A program made the position numbers and the translations under genes. A DNA stretch of 64,000 nucleotides, from positions 151,246 to 215,245 of the forward strand of contig NZ_FOAS01000007.1 in the NCBI RefSeq assembly GCF_900109735.1. Direction: 5' to 3'. The number at the start of each line of letters is the position of its first letter. Positions within the stretch are counted from its first letter, which is position 1. Shown in pieces: positions 9,017-17,932 of this stretch. Below the pieces are notes generated by a model. It had not been told where the DNA came from, searched no databases, and saw only the letters and a list, made by a program, of their open reading frames with translations. Source of the DNA: Atopomonas hussainii. Its GTDB lineage: Bacteria > Pseudomonadota > Gammaproteobacteria > Pseudomonadales > Pseudomonadaceae.

Positions 9017-10318
9017 ATGACGCAAACCACTTGGCGCGAAGCCGCCCGTACTTATTTATCCCCATCCGCACTGGCCTTATTAGCCCTCGGCTTTGCCGCT
9101 GGCCTGCCGTATATGCTGGTGTTTTCTACCCTGTCGGTGTGGCTGCGCGAGGCAGGCATCGCTCGCGAACATATCGGTTTCGCCAGTCTGATTGGCTTGG
9201 CCTATGCCTTTAAATGGATCTGGTCGCCGTTACTCGACCACCTGCGTTTACCCGTGCTGCACCGTTTAGGCCGACGCCGCTCATGGCTGTTATTCGCCCA
9301 GTTATTAGTGAGTGCCGGGCTGGCTGGCATGGCCTTACTCGACCCGCAACAAGCACTACTGCCCTTGATTGGCTTAGCCGTCCTAGTGGCATTCGCTTCG
9401 GCCACGCAAGATATCGCCATCGACGCTTACCGTATCGAGATTGCCGAAGACAGCCTGCAAGCCACCTTGGCAGCCACCTACATGACCGGTTATCGCGTGG
9501 CGGCGCTGGTGTCTGGCGCGGGGGCTTTGTATCTGGCCGAGGGGTTTGGTTCCAGTGTCAGCAGCTACAGCGCCAGCGCGTGGCAGAGCAGCTATTTAGT
9601 GTTGGCTCTGCTGATGATTCCCGGCATCGCCACCACCTTGTGGATCAAAGAGCCAAACATTGCACTACCACCCACGCCGGAGAAACGCAGCGGCGCACAG
9701 TGGATACAGCAAACCATCATCGCGCCGTTTAGCGACTTTATTCAGCGCTACGGCAAGCAGGCAATCTTGCTGCTCGCGCTGATCGCCACCTATCGGATGT
9801 CCGATACGGTGATGGGCGTGATGAGCAATGTGTTCTATATCGACATTGGCTACAGCAAAGACACCATCGCCAGCGTGAGCAAGGTCTTCGGCCTGATCAT
9901 GACCTTAGTGGGCGCGGCAGCCGGCGGCTTATTGATTGCCCGCTACGGCATTCTGCCGATTCTATTTGCCGGCGGCTTGCTCAGCGCGCTGACCAACTTG
10001 CTGTTCGCTTATTTGGCGCATCTTGGCCCAGACACCTTAGGCTTGGTGGTGGCGATCAGCGCGGATAACTTCTCCGGCGGCTTAGCCAGCGCAGCGTTTA
10101 TTGCTTACCTGTCGAGCCTGACCAATGTGCAGTTCTCGGCCACGCAATACGCCTTGTTCAGCTCGTTTATGCTGCTGTTGCCGCGCTTGGCAGGCGGTTA
10201 TTCAGGGGTGATGGTCGAGCAGCTGGGCTACATCGACTTCTTCTTGCTCACCACTGTGCTAGGCATCCCCACCCTGCTGCTGATCAGCTGGCTGTGGCGG
10301 CAGCAGAAAAACGCTTAA
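9017..10318 (+). CDS. ampG: AmpG-like muropeptide permease (MFS)
   Basis: This is a 433-residue inner-membrane protein with about 12 hydrophobic segments. The stretches GFAAGLPYMLVFSTLSVWLRE and ATQDIAIDAYRIE are typical of AmpG, which imports 1,6-anhydromuropeptides from the periplasm for wall recycling and beta-lactamase induction. P. aeruginosa AmpG is longer (about 594 residues, as I recall), while AmpP and E. coli AmpG are nearer this size, so AmpG or AmpP is possible. The neighbourhood (groESL, HugZ-like, dehydrogenase) favours AmpG. It begins at ATG 9017, shortly after the ATL gene, and ends before a hairpin shared with trpC. Confidence 0.75.
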   Translation: MTQTTWREAARTYLSPSALALLALGFAAGLPYMLVFSTLSVWLREAGIAREHIGFASLIGLAYAFKWIWSPLLDHLRLPVLHRLGRRRSWLLFAQLLVSAGLAGMALLDPQQALLPLIGLAVLVAFASATQDIAIDAYRIEIAEDSLQATLAATYMTGYRVAALVSGAGALYLAEGFGSSVSSYSASAWQSSYLVLALLMIPGIATTLWIKEPNIALPPTPEKRSGAQWIQQTIIAPFSDFIQRYGKQAILLLALIATYRMSDTVMGVMSNVFYIDIGYSKDTIASVSKVFGLIMTLVGAAAGGLLIARYGILPILFAGGLLSALTNLLFAYLAHLGPDTLGLVVAISADNFSGGLASAAFIAYLSSLTNVQFSATQYALFSSFMLLLPRLAGGYSGVMVEQLGYIDFFLLTTVLGIPTLLLISWLWRQQKNA

Positions 10319-10327
10319 GCCAAAACA

Positions 10328-10354
10328 ATCAGGCCGCTACGAGAGCGGCCTGAT
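10328..10354. terminator. Hairpin between ampG-like gene and trpC
   Basis: ATCAGGCCGCT (10328-10338) pairs with AGCGGCCTGAT (10344-10354), an 11-bp stem with a 5-base loop. On the minus strand it is followed by TGTTTTGG, so it works best as the end of trpGDC. On the plus strand only a weak T-rich tail follows. Confidence 0.75.
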
Positions 10355-10371
10355 GCTTTAGTGTGATGCGA

Positions 10372-11205
10372 TTAACCGACGTCCGGCGCAAACACCGGCT
10401 TATGGCCACCGAAGAACAAACGCTGCAGCTCATCACCGGGGCTATCGGCGCGCATAAAGGCTTCACCGACCAAAAAACCGTACACATTGCTGAGCAGCAT
10501 CAACTCGACATCGGCCTTGTTGAGGATGCCGCTTTCGGTGATCAGCAAGCGATCACGCGGCACACGTGGCAACAGGTCTAAGGTGGTTTCTAGGCTCACC
10601 TCAAAGGTATGCAGATTGCGGTTATTGATGCCCAAGAGCGGCGTGTCGGTGTGCTTGAGGGCGCGCTCTAATTCTTCACCATCGTGCACCTCCACCAGCA
10701 CGTCGAGGCCTTGGTCTTTGGCCACTTGCGACAAATCCACCAGTTGCGCGTCGTCTAAGCAGGCGGCGATCAGCAGCACGCAGTCTGCGCCCAAGGCGCG
10801 GGCTTCAACCACTTGGTACGGGTCGATCAAGAAGTCTTTGCGAATCACCGGCAGGTTGCAGGCCGCGCGGGCCTCTTGCAGGTAAGCATCGGCGCCTTGG
10901 AAGAAATCCACATCGGTAAGCACCGACAAGCACGCCGCACCGGCGGCGGCATAGCTCTGGGCAATCTCGGCGGGCACAAAGTGCTCACGCAACACGCCTT
11001 TGCTCGGCGAGGCTTTTTTGATTTCGGCGATCACCGCCGGCTGCTGTTTGTCCGCCCGCGCTTGCAAGGCAGCAGCAAAGCCGCGCACCGGGTCGGCGGC
11101 TTTGGCTTGCGCGTCCAACTCGGCAAGACTCACGCGGGCGCTGCGCGCGGCAATTTCTTCGTGCTTACGGGCAACGATTTTTTCCAGCACGGTGGGCATG
11201 CTCAT
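10372..11205 (-). CDS. trpC: Indole-3-glycerol-phosphate synthase
   Basis: This enzyme converts carboxyphenylaminodeoxyribulose phosphate to indoleglycerol phosphate in tryptophan synthesis. The 277 residues fold as one TIM barrel; visible landmarks are [11 protein letters not shown] (about 60-70), [10 protein letters not shown] (about 121-130), GINNRNL and ITESGI. It is monofunctional: there is no fused TrpF, as usual in Pseudomonas. It overlaps trpD by 4 bases (ATGA), indicating translational coupling, and is the last gene of trpGDC. Length is normal. Confidence 0.97.
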   Translation of the reverse strand: MSMPTVLEKIVARKHEEIAARSARVSLAELDAQAKAADPVRGFAAALQARADKQQPAVIAEIKKASPSKGVLREHFVPAEIAQSYAAAGAACLSVLTDVDFFQGADAYLQEARAACNLPVIRKDFLIDPYQVVEARALGADCVLLIAACLDDAQLVDLSQVAKDQGLDVLVEVHDGEELERALKHTDTPLLGINNRNLHTFEVSLETTLDLLPRVPRDRLLITESGILNKADVELMLLSNVYGFLVGEAFMRADSPGDELQRLFFGGHKPVFAPDVG

Positions 11206-12251
11206 GCTTGCGCTTCCTCGCGGAATACTTCGGTAAAGGCCGCCAGCTCGTCGAGCTTCTCGCGCGCCAGGCCGGTTTGCAGGGCGTCTTGGGCCAAGTG
11301 CACGCCTTCACGCAGGCTTTCTGCCAAGTCGCAGGCATACAAGGCCGCACCAGCATTGAGAGCGATCATATCGGCGGCTTTTTTCGCCTTATCGCTCTGG
11401 CGCTTGCCCAGCGCATCGCGGATCAGCGCCAGCGAGGCCTGCGCATCATCCACACCCAAGCCGTCTAAGGTTTGGCTGAGCAAACCGACGTCTTCGGGGC
11501 GCACACTGTATTCGCTGACTTGGCCGTTTTTTAGCTCAGCCACAAAGGTCGCGCCAGCCAAGGTGAACTCATCCAAACCATCTTCGGCATGCACCACCAG
11601 CACGTGCTCACTGCCCAAGCGACCGAGCACTTCGGCCATCGGGCGGCACAGGGCTTTGTCGAACACACCAATCACTTGGTGCTTCACCCCAGCCGGGTTA
11701 GTCATCGGGCCAAGCATATTGAATACGGTGCGCAGGCCCAGCTCGCGGCGCGGGCCGATGGCGTGCTTCATCGCGCCGTGGTGCGCGGGGGCAAACATAA
11801 AGCCGACGCCAACGGTGTCGATGCAACGCGCCACTTGTTCGGGGGTTAGGTTTAGGTACACGCCGGCGGCTTCTAGCAAGTCGGCACTGCCGCTCTTACC
11901 GGAAATCGCCCGATTGCCGTGCTTGGCAACTTTGCCGCCCGCCGCCGCGACTACAAACGCCGCTGCGGTAGACACGTTAAAGATATTCGCGCCATCGCCG
12001 CCGGTGCCGCAGGTATCCACCAATTTGGCGGTGCCGGGCACGCTGACTTGATGGGCCAGCTCACGCATTACGCTGGCAGCGCCGACGATCTCGTCGATGC
12101 TCTCGCCTTTCATGCGCAGCGCCACTAGCAAGGCGCCAATCTGCGCATCGGTGCATTGGCCGGTCATGATCTGGCGCATCACCATCTGCATGTCGGCGGT
12201 TAATAAACTCTTCCCGCTGACCACCTGACTCAGTGCCTGTTTGATATCCAT
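11202..12251 (-). CDS. trpD: Anthranilate phosphoribosyltransferase
   Basis: This enzyme joins anthranilate to phosphoribosyl pyrophosphate, the second step of tryptophan synthesis. The 349-residue protein carries the family loop DTCGTGGDG (about 78-86), [19 protein letters not shown] and the metal-binding DE pair within [11 protein letters not shown]. It begins 27 bases after trpG and overlaps trpC by 4 bases. A G-rich Shine-Dalgarno region precedes ATG 12251. It is regulated with trpG from the leader upstream. Confidence 0.97.
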   Translation of the reverse strand: MDIKQALSQVVSGKSLLTADMQMVMRQIMTGQCTDAQIGALLVALRMKGESIDEIVGAASVMRELAHQVSVPGTAKLVDTCGTGGDGANIFNVSTAAAFVVAAAGGKVAKHGNRAISGKSGSADLLEAAGVYLNLTPEQVARCIDTVGVGFMFAPAHHGAMKHAIGPRRELGLRTVFNMLGPMTNPAGVKHQVIGVFDKALCRPMAEVLGRLGSEHVLVVHAEDGLDEFTLAGATFVAELKNGQVSEYSVRPEDVGLLSQTLDGLGVDDAQASLALIRDALGKRQSDKAKKAADMIALNAGAALYACDLAESLREGVHLAQDALQTGLAREKLDELAAFTEVFREEAQA

Positions 12252-12278
12252 GGGCGCCCCCTGTGTGCGCAGCGCCGC

Positions 12279-12872
12279 TTAGCGACGGCCGCCGGTTTGC
12301 TTTAAGAAGTTAGCGAACAGCTCGTGGCCCTGTTCGGTGAGGATCGACTCGGGGTGAAACTGCACGCCCTCGATCACGTAGTCGCGATGGCGCAAGCCCA
12401 TGATTTCATCCGGCGTGCCGTCTTCATGGGCCGTCCACGCGGTGATCTCTAAACAATCGGGCAAGGTTTCCCGCTTCACCACCAGCGAGTGGTAACGCGT
12501 CACGGTAAGCGGGTTATTTAAACCGGCAAACACGCCGTGATCGGCATGCAGCACAGGGCTGGTTTTACCGTGCATCACTTGGCGGGCACGCACCACTTCG
12601 CCACCAAAGGCTTGGCCAATACTTTGATGGCCCAAGCACACGCCCAAAATCGGCAGCTTGCCGGCAAAGTGTTTGATCACCGCCAGCGATACGCCGGCTT
12701 CATTGGGGGTACACGGGCCGGGGGAGATCACAATGCGCTCAGGCTGCAGCGCTTCAATTTGCGCCACGCTCAGTTCGTCATTGCGCACCACTTTGACCTC
12801 GGCGCCCAACTCGCCCAGGTACTGCACCACGTTGTAGGTAAAAGAGTCGTAATTGTCGATCATCAGCAACAT
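12279..12872 (-). CDS. trpG: Anthranilate synthase component II (glutamine amidotransferase)
   Basis: This 197-residue class I glutamine amidotransferase supplies ammonia to TrpE. The catalytic cysteine lies in [11 protein letters not shown] and the His-Glu pair in [14 protein letters not shown]; the N-terminus [14 protein letters not shown] is typical. It could equally serve p-aminobenzoate synthase (PabA), as some TrpG proteins do both. The start is ATG 12872 with GAGGA about 9 bases upstream; the in-frame extension to 12938 has no binding site and overlaps the leader structure. It is the first gene of trpGDC. Confidence 0.95.
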   Translation of the reverse strand: MLLMIDNYDSFTYNVVQYLGELGAEVKVVRNDELSVAQIEALQPERIVISPGPCTPNEAGVSLAVIKHFAGKLPILGVCLGHQSIGQAFGGEVVRARQVMHGKTSPVLHADHGVFAGLNNPLTVTRYHSLVVKRETLPDCLEITAWTAHEDGTPDEIMGLRHRDYVIEGVQFHPESILTEQGHELFANFLKQTGGRR

Positions 12873-12942
12873 GCTGGCTTCCTCATCAGCGCTGGGCGCT
12901 GAACTGTTCAATAGCGGGCAAAACGGCAGGCAACACACGAGA

Positions 12943-12957
12943 GCCGCAGAGCGCGGC
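12943..12957 (-). terminator. Possible attenuator hairpin before trpG
   Basis: GCCGC (12957-12953, minus strand) pairs with GCGGC (12947-12943), forming a short stem 10 bases after the leader-peptide stop; TCTCGTGTGTTG follows. The tail is only partly T-rich, so a terminator role is inferred from position. I did not fold the full leader. Confidence 0.4.
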
Positions 12958-12966
12958 GAAGAGAGA

Positions 12967-13032
12967 TCAGGCGCACCAGCGCCAACGCGCCAGAGCCTTG
13001 AACAGGCAGGGGAAGTTACGAATCGCAGTCAC
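12967..13032 (-). CDS. trpG leader peptide (21 residues, two Trp codons)
   Basis: A GTG-started frame on the minus strand reads [21 protein letters not shown] and then TGA. The two TGG codons sit 3 and 5 codons before the last sense codon, as expected of a ribosome-sensing attenuator. GTGAG lies about 8 bases before the GTG. A second leader with a near-identical ending precedes trpE. When charged tRNA-Trp is scarce, stalling at the TGG codons should favour an antiterminator and raise trpGDC expression. Trp attenuation of both operons is known in Pseudomonas. The frame is directly visible; the regulatory role is inferred. Confidence 0.85.
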   Translation of the reverse strand: MTAIRNFPCLFKALARWRWCA

Positions 13033-13082
13033 GGTAAAGTCTCACTTCAACAGCGCAACCTTACCCCACGCTCCTAAAGCAA

Positions 13083-13113
13083 ACAAGCCGCGCGCAGGAC
13101 GCACGCGGCTTGT
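13083..13113. terminator. Terminator of the BCCT transporter gene
   Basis: ACAAGCCGCG (13083-13092) pairs with CGCGGCTTGT (13104-13113) around an 11-base loop. On the minus strand it is followed by TTGTTTGCTTT, so it ends transcription from 13131-15116. It also insulates the trpG leader lying just beyond. Confidence 0.8.
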
Positions 13114-13130
13114 GGCTAAGCCAAGGCTAA

Positions 13131-15116
13131 TCAGCGCAGCAAATGCAAGAAATGCTGGTGCTTGTGGTACTGGTCGACGATATCGCTGATCACGCCGTCT
13201 TTTGACCAACCCATGATGTCGTAGTCTTGCCCGCCTTCGCGCAGGTGCACTTCGGCGCGGTAGTATTTTTGCGCTTCGTCGACATCGCTTTCGGCTACAT
13301 CGGGGTTTAAGAACGCCGGCTTGATATGCCCACGCGCCCAAACGCGGTAGAGGAAGTCGATTTCTTCGCCGTGGCCCACATTTAAGCTGTAGCGACCGGC
13401 ACCGACACTGCTGACGCGGGCCTCGATGCCTTTGCCGTTGAGTTCGCTGGCGATTTCTTCCATGGCTGGGCGCACGGTGTCTTCGATATAGCGCACTACT
13501 ACATCCTGCGAGGGATAGTCGATGATGCTGTGCAGGCGCTCTTTCCACGAGCCGCCGCTCGCCACTGCCCCCATCGGCTGCACGTTGAGCTGCAAGCTTT
13601 CGCGCTTATACAGGTCGACCCGTAGCGCTTTAATCAGCCCGTAAGTGGCCACCAACAGCACCACGGCAAACGGCAAGGCGCTGGCAATGGTCATGGTTTG
13701 CAGCGCTCCCAAACCACCGGCCAGCAGTAGCACAGCAGCCACCACGCCTTCGCCGGCGGCCCAGTACACGCGCTGCCACAGCGGGGTGTTGTCGTGCCCA
13801 CGCGAGCAAAGCATATCCACCACCATGGAGCCTGAGTCCGACGAGGTAACAAAGAACACCACCACCATGACCATGGCGATAATCGACAGCAGCCCCGAGA
13901 AGGGGAAGTGTTCTAAGAAGGCGAACAGCGCCAGCGCCACATCGTTGGATACCGCCTGCCCCAGTGCCGCTTGACCTTGATTGAGGATCAGCTCGATGGC
14001 GGAGTTACCGAACACAGTCATCCACAGCAAGGTGAAGCCGGTCGGCACAAACAGCACGCCCAAGGCGAACTCGCGAATGGTGCGACCACGGGAAACCCGC
14101 GCGATAAACAGGCCGACAAACGGCGCCCAGCTCATCCACCAGCCCCAGTAGAGGATCGTCCAGCCGCCAATCCAGTCAGTCTTCTCGTAGGCGAACAGGT
14201 TAAAGGTGTGACTGACGATATCTGCCGCGTAAGCACCGGTGTTCTGCACAAAGGCTTGCAGCAAAAACACCGTGGGGCCGAGCAGCAGAATCACCACCAC
14301 CAACAGCACTGCCAAGCCCATATTGAGCTCAGACAGCAGCTTAATGCCCTTATCCAAACCGGTGGTCACCGAGATAATCGCCAGCAAGGTCACGCCCGCA
14401 ATCAGCATGATTTGCGTGGTCACACCCACCGGGACATCGAATAGATGGTTAAGCCCGGCATTCACCTGCATCACGCCATAGCCCAGCGAAGTGGCGACAC
14501 CGAACACCGTGCCGATCACCGCGAAGACATCCACCGCGTGGCCAATCGGCCCGTAAATACGCTCGCCAATTAAGGGGTACAAGGCCGAGCGCAGGGTCAG
14601 CGGCAGGCCGTGGCGATAGCTAAAAAAGGCCAGAATCAGCGCCACAATCGCGTAGATGGCCCACGCATGCAGGCCCCAGTGGAAGAAGGTGATCTTCATC
14701 GCCTCACGCGCGGCAGCCACAGTTTGCGCATCGCCCACCGGCGGCGCCATAAAGTGCATCACCGGCTCGGCCACACCAAAGAACATCAAGCCAATGCCCA
14801 TACCGGCAGAAAACAGCATGGCAAACCAAGTGACGTTGGAGTAATCCGGCGTGGAGTGATCTGGCCCTAGCTTGATCTCGCCATAGCGCGACAAACCGAG
14901 AAAGGTCACCGTGAGCAGAATCAGCGCCACGGCGAGCACATAAAACCAACCGGCGTTGGTCACAATCGTGCCTTGCAGCTGCTTAAACAGGCTGTCCGCA
15001 AGTTCTGGCGCCAGCGCGGCAAACAACACCAGCACTATCACCAAAGCCGACGCCGGATAGAACACCGGCGCGTGAAACCGCGCTTTGGGCGCGGTTTCTA
15101 CGTGAGTATTGCTCAT
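13131..15116 (-). CDS. betT: BCCT-family choline/betaine transporter (BetT-like)
   Basis: This is an inner-membrane symporter of 661 residues with about 12 transmembrane segments and a cytoplasmic C-terminal domain of about 170 residues. The BCCT signatures are visible: MFSAGMGIGLMFFGVAEPVMHF, the region FFHWGLHAWAIYAIV and the tryptophan-rich ILYWGWWMSWAPFVGLFIARVSRG. The long C-terminal tail (after about residue 490) is typical of BetT1/BetT3-type choline carriers, where it tunes activity to osmolarity. ATG 15116 has GAGAGG 7 bases upstream. No bet catabolic genes are adjacent. It may be cotranscribed with the hydroxylase upstream, 48 bases away. The exact substrate is unproven. Confidence 0.85.
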   Translation of the reverse strand: MSNTHVETAPKARFHAPVFYPASALVIVLVLFAALAPELADSLFKQLQGTIVTNAGWFYVLAVALILLTVTFLGLSRYGEIKLGPDHSTPDYSNVTWFAMLFSAGMGIGLMFFGVAEPVMHFMAPPVGDAQTVAAAREAMKITFFHWGLHAWAIYAIVALILAFFSYRHGLPLTLRSALYPLIGERIYGPIGHAVDVFAVIGTVFGVATSLGYGVMQVNAGLNHLFDVPVGVTTQIMLIAGVTLLAIISVTTGLDKGIKLLSELNMGLAVLLVVVILLLGPTVFLLQAFVQNTGAYAADIVSHTFNLFAYEKTDWIGGWTILYWGWWMSWAPFVGLFIARVSRGRTIREFALGVLFVPTGFTLLWMTVFGNSAIELILNQGQAALGQAVSNDVALALFAFLEHFPFSGLLSIIAMVMVVVFFVTSSDSGSMVVDMLCSRGHDNTPLWQRVYWAAGEGVVAAVLLLAGGLGALQTMTIASALPFAVVLLVATYGLIKALRVDLYKRESLQLNVQPMGAVASGGSWKERLHSIIDYPSQDVVVRYIEDTVRPAMEEIASELNGKGIEARVSSVGAGRYSLNVGHGEEIDFLYRVWARGHIKPAFLNPDVAESDVDEAQKYYRAEVHLREGGQDYDIMGWSKDGVISDIVDQYHKHQHFLHLLR

Positions 15117-15164
15117 TGAAAACCTCTCCATAATGACTGGCGTTCAGTATAGAGAGGCTGGGAT

Positions 15165-16118
15165 TTATTGCTTTGCCTCAGCGGACATCGGTTTATGCAC
15201 AGCGGCCGATTGCGCCTCACGCTCGCGCAGCTGCGCTTGCTCCCACGCCCAGCCCGGCGGTTTGATCAGATAATTGATCGCCTCACCGACACTTTTAGCA
15301 TTCACCACTTGGCGCAATAGCTTGGTGTAACCATGGAAGAACACCACCAGCGGGTTAATGCTGTTGATGCGCGGATACACGCCATAACGCACAGTCTCTT
15401 GTTCTTCGGCAAAGCTGCCGAATAGGCGATCCCAAATAATTAGGATGCCGGCGTAGTTCTTGTCCAAGTACTGACGATTAGTGGCGTGGTGCACGCGATG
15501 GTGCGACGGGGTGTTCATCACCGCCTCAATCGGCTTTGGCAGCTTGCCCACGGCTTCGGTGTGCAGCAGGGTTTGATACACCTGCACCACCACTTCGCAG
15601 AGAAAGATCATCGCCGGGTGAAAGCCCAACGCCGCCAGCGGCAAGTAGAAGAACAGCGGGAAGAAACCATCCAGCGGACCAAAGCGATAAGCCACCGAGA
15701 TATTGAAATACGGCGAGCTGTGATGAACCGTGTGCGTGGCCCAGGCAAAGCCTACGCGGTGCAGAAAGCGGTGCTCCCAGTAATAGGCAAGGTCGGCCAG
15801 AATCAAGCAGCCCAGCACCGTCCACCAGGTCATCGGCAGCTGGAACAGACTAAAGTTCTCGTACACCACGTAGAACACTGTGGTGTAGAAGCCGGCAATC
15901 AACACCGCCGAAAGGGTGATAAACGCCGCCAAGGTTATAAAGTTGGTGACCGAGTCGCCGAGCATGTTCCAGCTCAGCTTGCGTTTAATCGCCAAGCGAA
16001 TCAGCTCGACGACAAACACCAACATAGCCACGACAAAGAAGCCGTCATCCACCCACAGCTCCCAACCAAACAGCTCTTGCTCGCTGACGCGGCTGACTAA
16101 CGCGTTAAGCCACTCCAT
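15165..16118 (-). CDS. Sterol desaturase/fatty-acid hydroxylase family membrane protein
   Basis: The 317-residue membrane protein has four or more hydrophobic segments and the three histidine clusters of the di-iron membrane hydroxylase superfamily: HRFLH, HTVHHSS and HHRVHHATN. Family members hydroxylate or desaturate sterols, fatty acids, carotenoids or ether lipids; the substrate cannot be told here. I chose ATG 16118, with GAGG 7 bases upstream, over the GTG three bases earlier. It shares one base with the stop of the preceding gene (TGATG), so the two are translated together. Confidence 0.85.
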   Translation of the reverse strand: MEWLNALVSRVSEQELFGWELWVDDGFFVVAMLVFVVELIRLAIKRKLSWNMLGDSVTNFITLAAFITLSAVLIAGFYTTVFYVVYENFSLFQLPMTWWTVLGCLILADLAYYWEHRFLHRVGFAWATHTVHHSSPYFNISVAYRFGPLDGFFPLFFYLPLAALGFHPAMIFLCEVVVQVYQTLLHTEAVGKLPKPIEAVMNTPSHHRVHHATNRQYLDKNYAGILIIWDRLFGSFAEEQETVRYGVYPRINSINPLVVFFHGYTKLLRQVVNAKSVGEAINYLIKPPGWAWEQAQLREREAQSAAVHKPMSAEAKQ

Positions 16119-16735
16119 CACTGCACCTCACTGGTGTACAACACCGAAAACTCACTACTCAGTAACTCGCCTTGGTAATCCAGGCGGTGTTTTTCCACCA
16201 CGCCGATGACTCCACGAGCGTAATCCAACTGCTGCCACACGCCTTGCGCACTGCTGCTGGCCACCTTCTGCAAACGCGCATTGGGCACCTGCACCGCAGG
16301 CTCACTGGCGGTAAACAAGCGCTCTTGCGGATAACCGATGGTGACTTTGGCTTGTGCAAAGTCGGCGGAGAAATCGCGATACCACACCCACACCGTGGCC
16401 TCACCGGGCTTTAGCGCGGCATGCAAGGCCGTGTTGTCTTCAAAGCGCTGCCAGAGTTGATCTACCGCCACCAGCGACAGGGTTTGCGTAACCCCGACTA
16501 CCGTCTGCACGGCAGCCTGCTGGCTATTGATAGCTGCCTGACGCACCGGCTGCTGCGCCGCGGGCTTTGCCGGCACGCTGGCTTGCGGCGCCACGGTTTG
16601 CGGCACGATCACCTCTGGCGCGACAGTCACCGGCAACACAGTGTTGTGCGGCTGCAACCACACCAAACCCACGACCAAGGCCACGACCAAGGCCACGATT
16701 GCGGCGGTGCCTAAGACGTACTTCAAGGCCTGCAT
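16118..16735 (-). CDS. Membrane-anchored protein of unknown function
   Basis: I do not recognise this 205-residue protein. It has one N-terminal transmembrane segment (about 9-27), a proline/alanine/valine-rich linker (about 28-75) and a C-terminal region of about 120 residues that should lie in the periplasm. The ending, with VTIGYP and VVEKHRLDYQGELL, has a faint look of the GyrI/SOUL effector-binding fold, but this is a guess. Its start faces the Rieske gene across a 78-base gap holding a palindrome. Its stop overlaps the hydroxylase start by one base, so a shared role with the hydroxylase is likely. Confidence 0.7.
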   Translation of the reverse strand: MQALKYVLGTAAIVALVVALVVGLVWLQPHNTVLPVTVAPEVIVPQTVAPQASVPAKPAAQQPVRQAAINSQQAAVQTVVGVTQTLSLVAVDQLWQRFEDNTALHAALKPGEATVWVWYRDFSADFAQAKVTIGYPQERLFTASEPAVQVPNARLQKVASSSAQGVWQQLDYARGVIGVVEKHRLDYQGELLSSEFSVLYTSEVQ

Positions 16736-16747
16736 AACCTATCCTCA

Positions 16748-16793
16748 TTGTGAGACACGCGTGCATCATATATATTTGAAACACGCATGTCTC
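16748..16793. promoter_or_regulatory. Operator-like palindrome in a divergent promoter region
   Basis: GAGACACGCGTG (16752-16763) and CACGCATGTCTC (16782-16793) are inverted copies matching at 11 of 12 bases, with centres 30 bases apart. Between them lies CATATATAT. On the plus strand TTGTGA (16748-16753) and TATATT (16771-16776) with 17 bases between could be a promoter, placing the half-sites over the spacer and the start site. This geometry fits repression of both divergent units. The TetR-type gene at 18391 is a candidate regulator. Confidence 0.55.
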
Positions 16794-16813
16794 GTTATTT
16801 TTTTGGAGGACCT

Positions 16814-17932
16814 ATGTCGCAACCCCAACAAACCCTACCCCGCGAAGCCTATTTAAGCGCCGAGTGGTACGCCGCCGAGCAGCAGTACCTGTTTGGCCAC
16901 AGCTGGCAGTACCTCGGCCCTGCCGATGAAATGCCCGCCGCCGGCCACTACCGCTGCGTGCAACTGGGTAGCTACCCCATGCTGCTGTTGCGCGACCAAG
17001 ACGGCACCCTGCGTTTGCTGCACAACCTCTGCCGACACCGCGGCATGCCGCTACTGGAAGGCAGCGGCGCACTGCCGCAACACCTGCGCTGCCCGTATCA
17101 CAGCTGGACGTATCAGCAAGACGGCAGCCTGCGTGCGCTACCGCAAGCCGAGCGCTTCCCTTGTTTGAATAAAGCAGAGATGGGGTTAAAGCGTGGCGCC
17201 TTGGACGAATGGCAGGGTTTGATGTTTGGCCACACCCAACCCGATGCCGTGCCTCTGGCGCAGTGGTTTGCCGGCCTTGAAGACACCCTCGCCCCGCACG
17301 ACTTAAGCGCCTGCGAAGAGCAACCGGTGGAGGTACACACCCTCAAGGCCAACTGGAAAGTGTTTGTTGAGAACTACATGGACGGCTATCACCTGCGCCA
17401 CTTGCACTCGGTGAGTCTCGGCAAGCACTACGACCACGACGCCATCGCACAGGGCCAACTCGGCCCGCACTGGTACTTCTATCAGCCGCTAACCGCCGAG
17501 GGCCATAAAGCAGCCTTAAGCAGTAGCAGCTACCCGCTGATTCCCGGCCAAGACCCGAAGCACTTAGGTGCCTATGTGCATTTGCTGTTTCCCAATTTAG
17601 GCATTACCGCCAGCGAGGAAAGCTGGTCGCTACTGCACATCGAACCGCTGGATGCGCTCACCACTCGGGTGACCATCCGCAGCTGGGCCATGCCGGTGTC
17701 CACGCTGCGCTACTTAATGCTGCGCGAGCCGAAAAGCCCCGGCAGCGCCGACCACCCGGTGAAAACCGGCGACCTGATGGGCGAAGACATCGCCGTGTGC
17801 GAGGCCATTCAGCGCTCTATGCACTCCCCAGCCTACCAAGTCGGCGCACTGGCCGAAGAGCTCGAAGCGCCGCTCGCGCACTTCCAACAAGCCATTTTGA
17901 GCTACCTGAAAGACATGAAGGCCAACCGATGA
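16814..17932 (+). CDS. Rieske-type ring-hydroxylating oxygenase, alpha subunit
   Basis: This is a 372-residue oxygenase. The Rieske [2Fe-2S] cluster ligands are C73, H75, C93 and H96 (CRH, 17 residues, CPYH). The mononuclear iron site is marked by ENYMDGYHLRHLH with D190, H193 and H198. Such enzymes need a reductase, which is not encoded here. Substrates in the family range from aromatics to choline, carnitine and stachydrine; the BCCT transporter nearby makes a quaternary amine conceivable but unproven. ATG 16814 has GGAGG 4 bases upstream. It overlaps the DUF2141 gene by 4 bases. Confidence 0.88.
   Translation: MSQPQQTLPREAYLSAEWYAAEQQYLFGHSWQYLGPADEMPAAGHYRCVQLGSYPMLLLRDQDGTLRLLHNLCRHRGMPLLEGSGALPQHLRCPYHSWTYQQDGSLRALPQAERFPCLNKAEMGLKRGALDEWQGLMFGHTQPDAVPLAQWFAGLEDTLAPHDLSACEEQPVEVHTLKANWKVFVENYMDGYHLRHLHSVSLGKHYDHDAIAQGQLGPHWYFYQPLTAEGHKAALSSSSYPLIPGQDPKHLGAYVHLLFPNLGITASEESWSLLHIEPLDALTTRVTIRSWAMPVSTLRYLMLREPKSPGSADHPVKTGDLMGEDIAVCEAIQRSMHSPAYQVGALAEELEAPLAHFQQAILSYLKDMKANR

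Noticed and set aside
10813..12051. A 412-codon open frame on the plus strand opposite trpC and trpD
   Set aside because: Both opposing genes are certain, and the frame has no family features or binding site.
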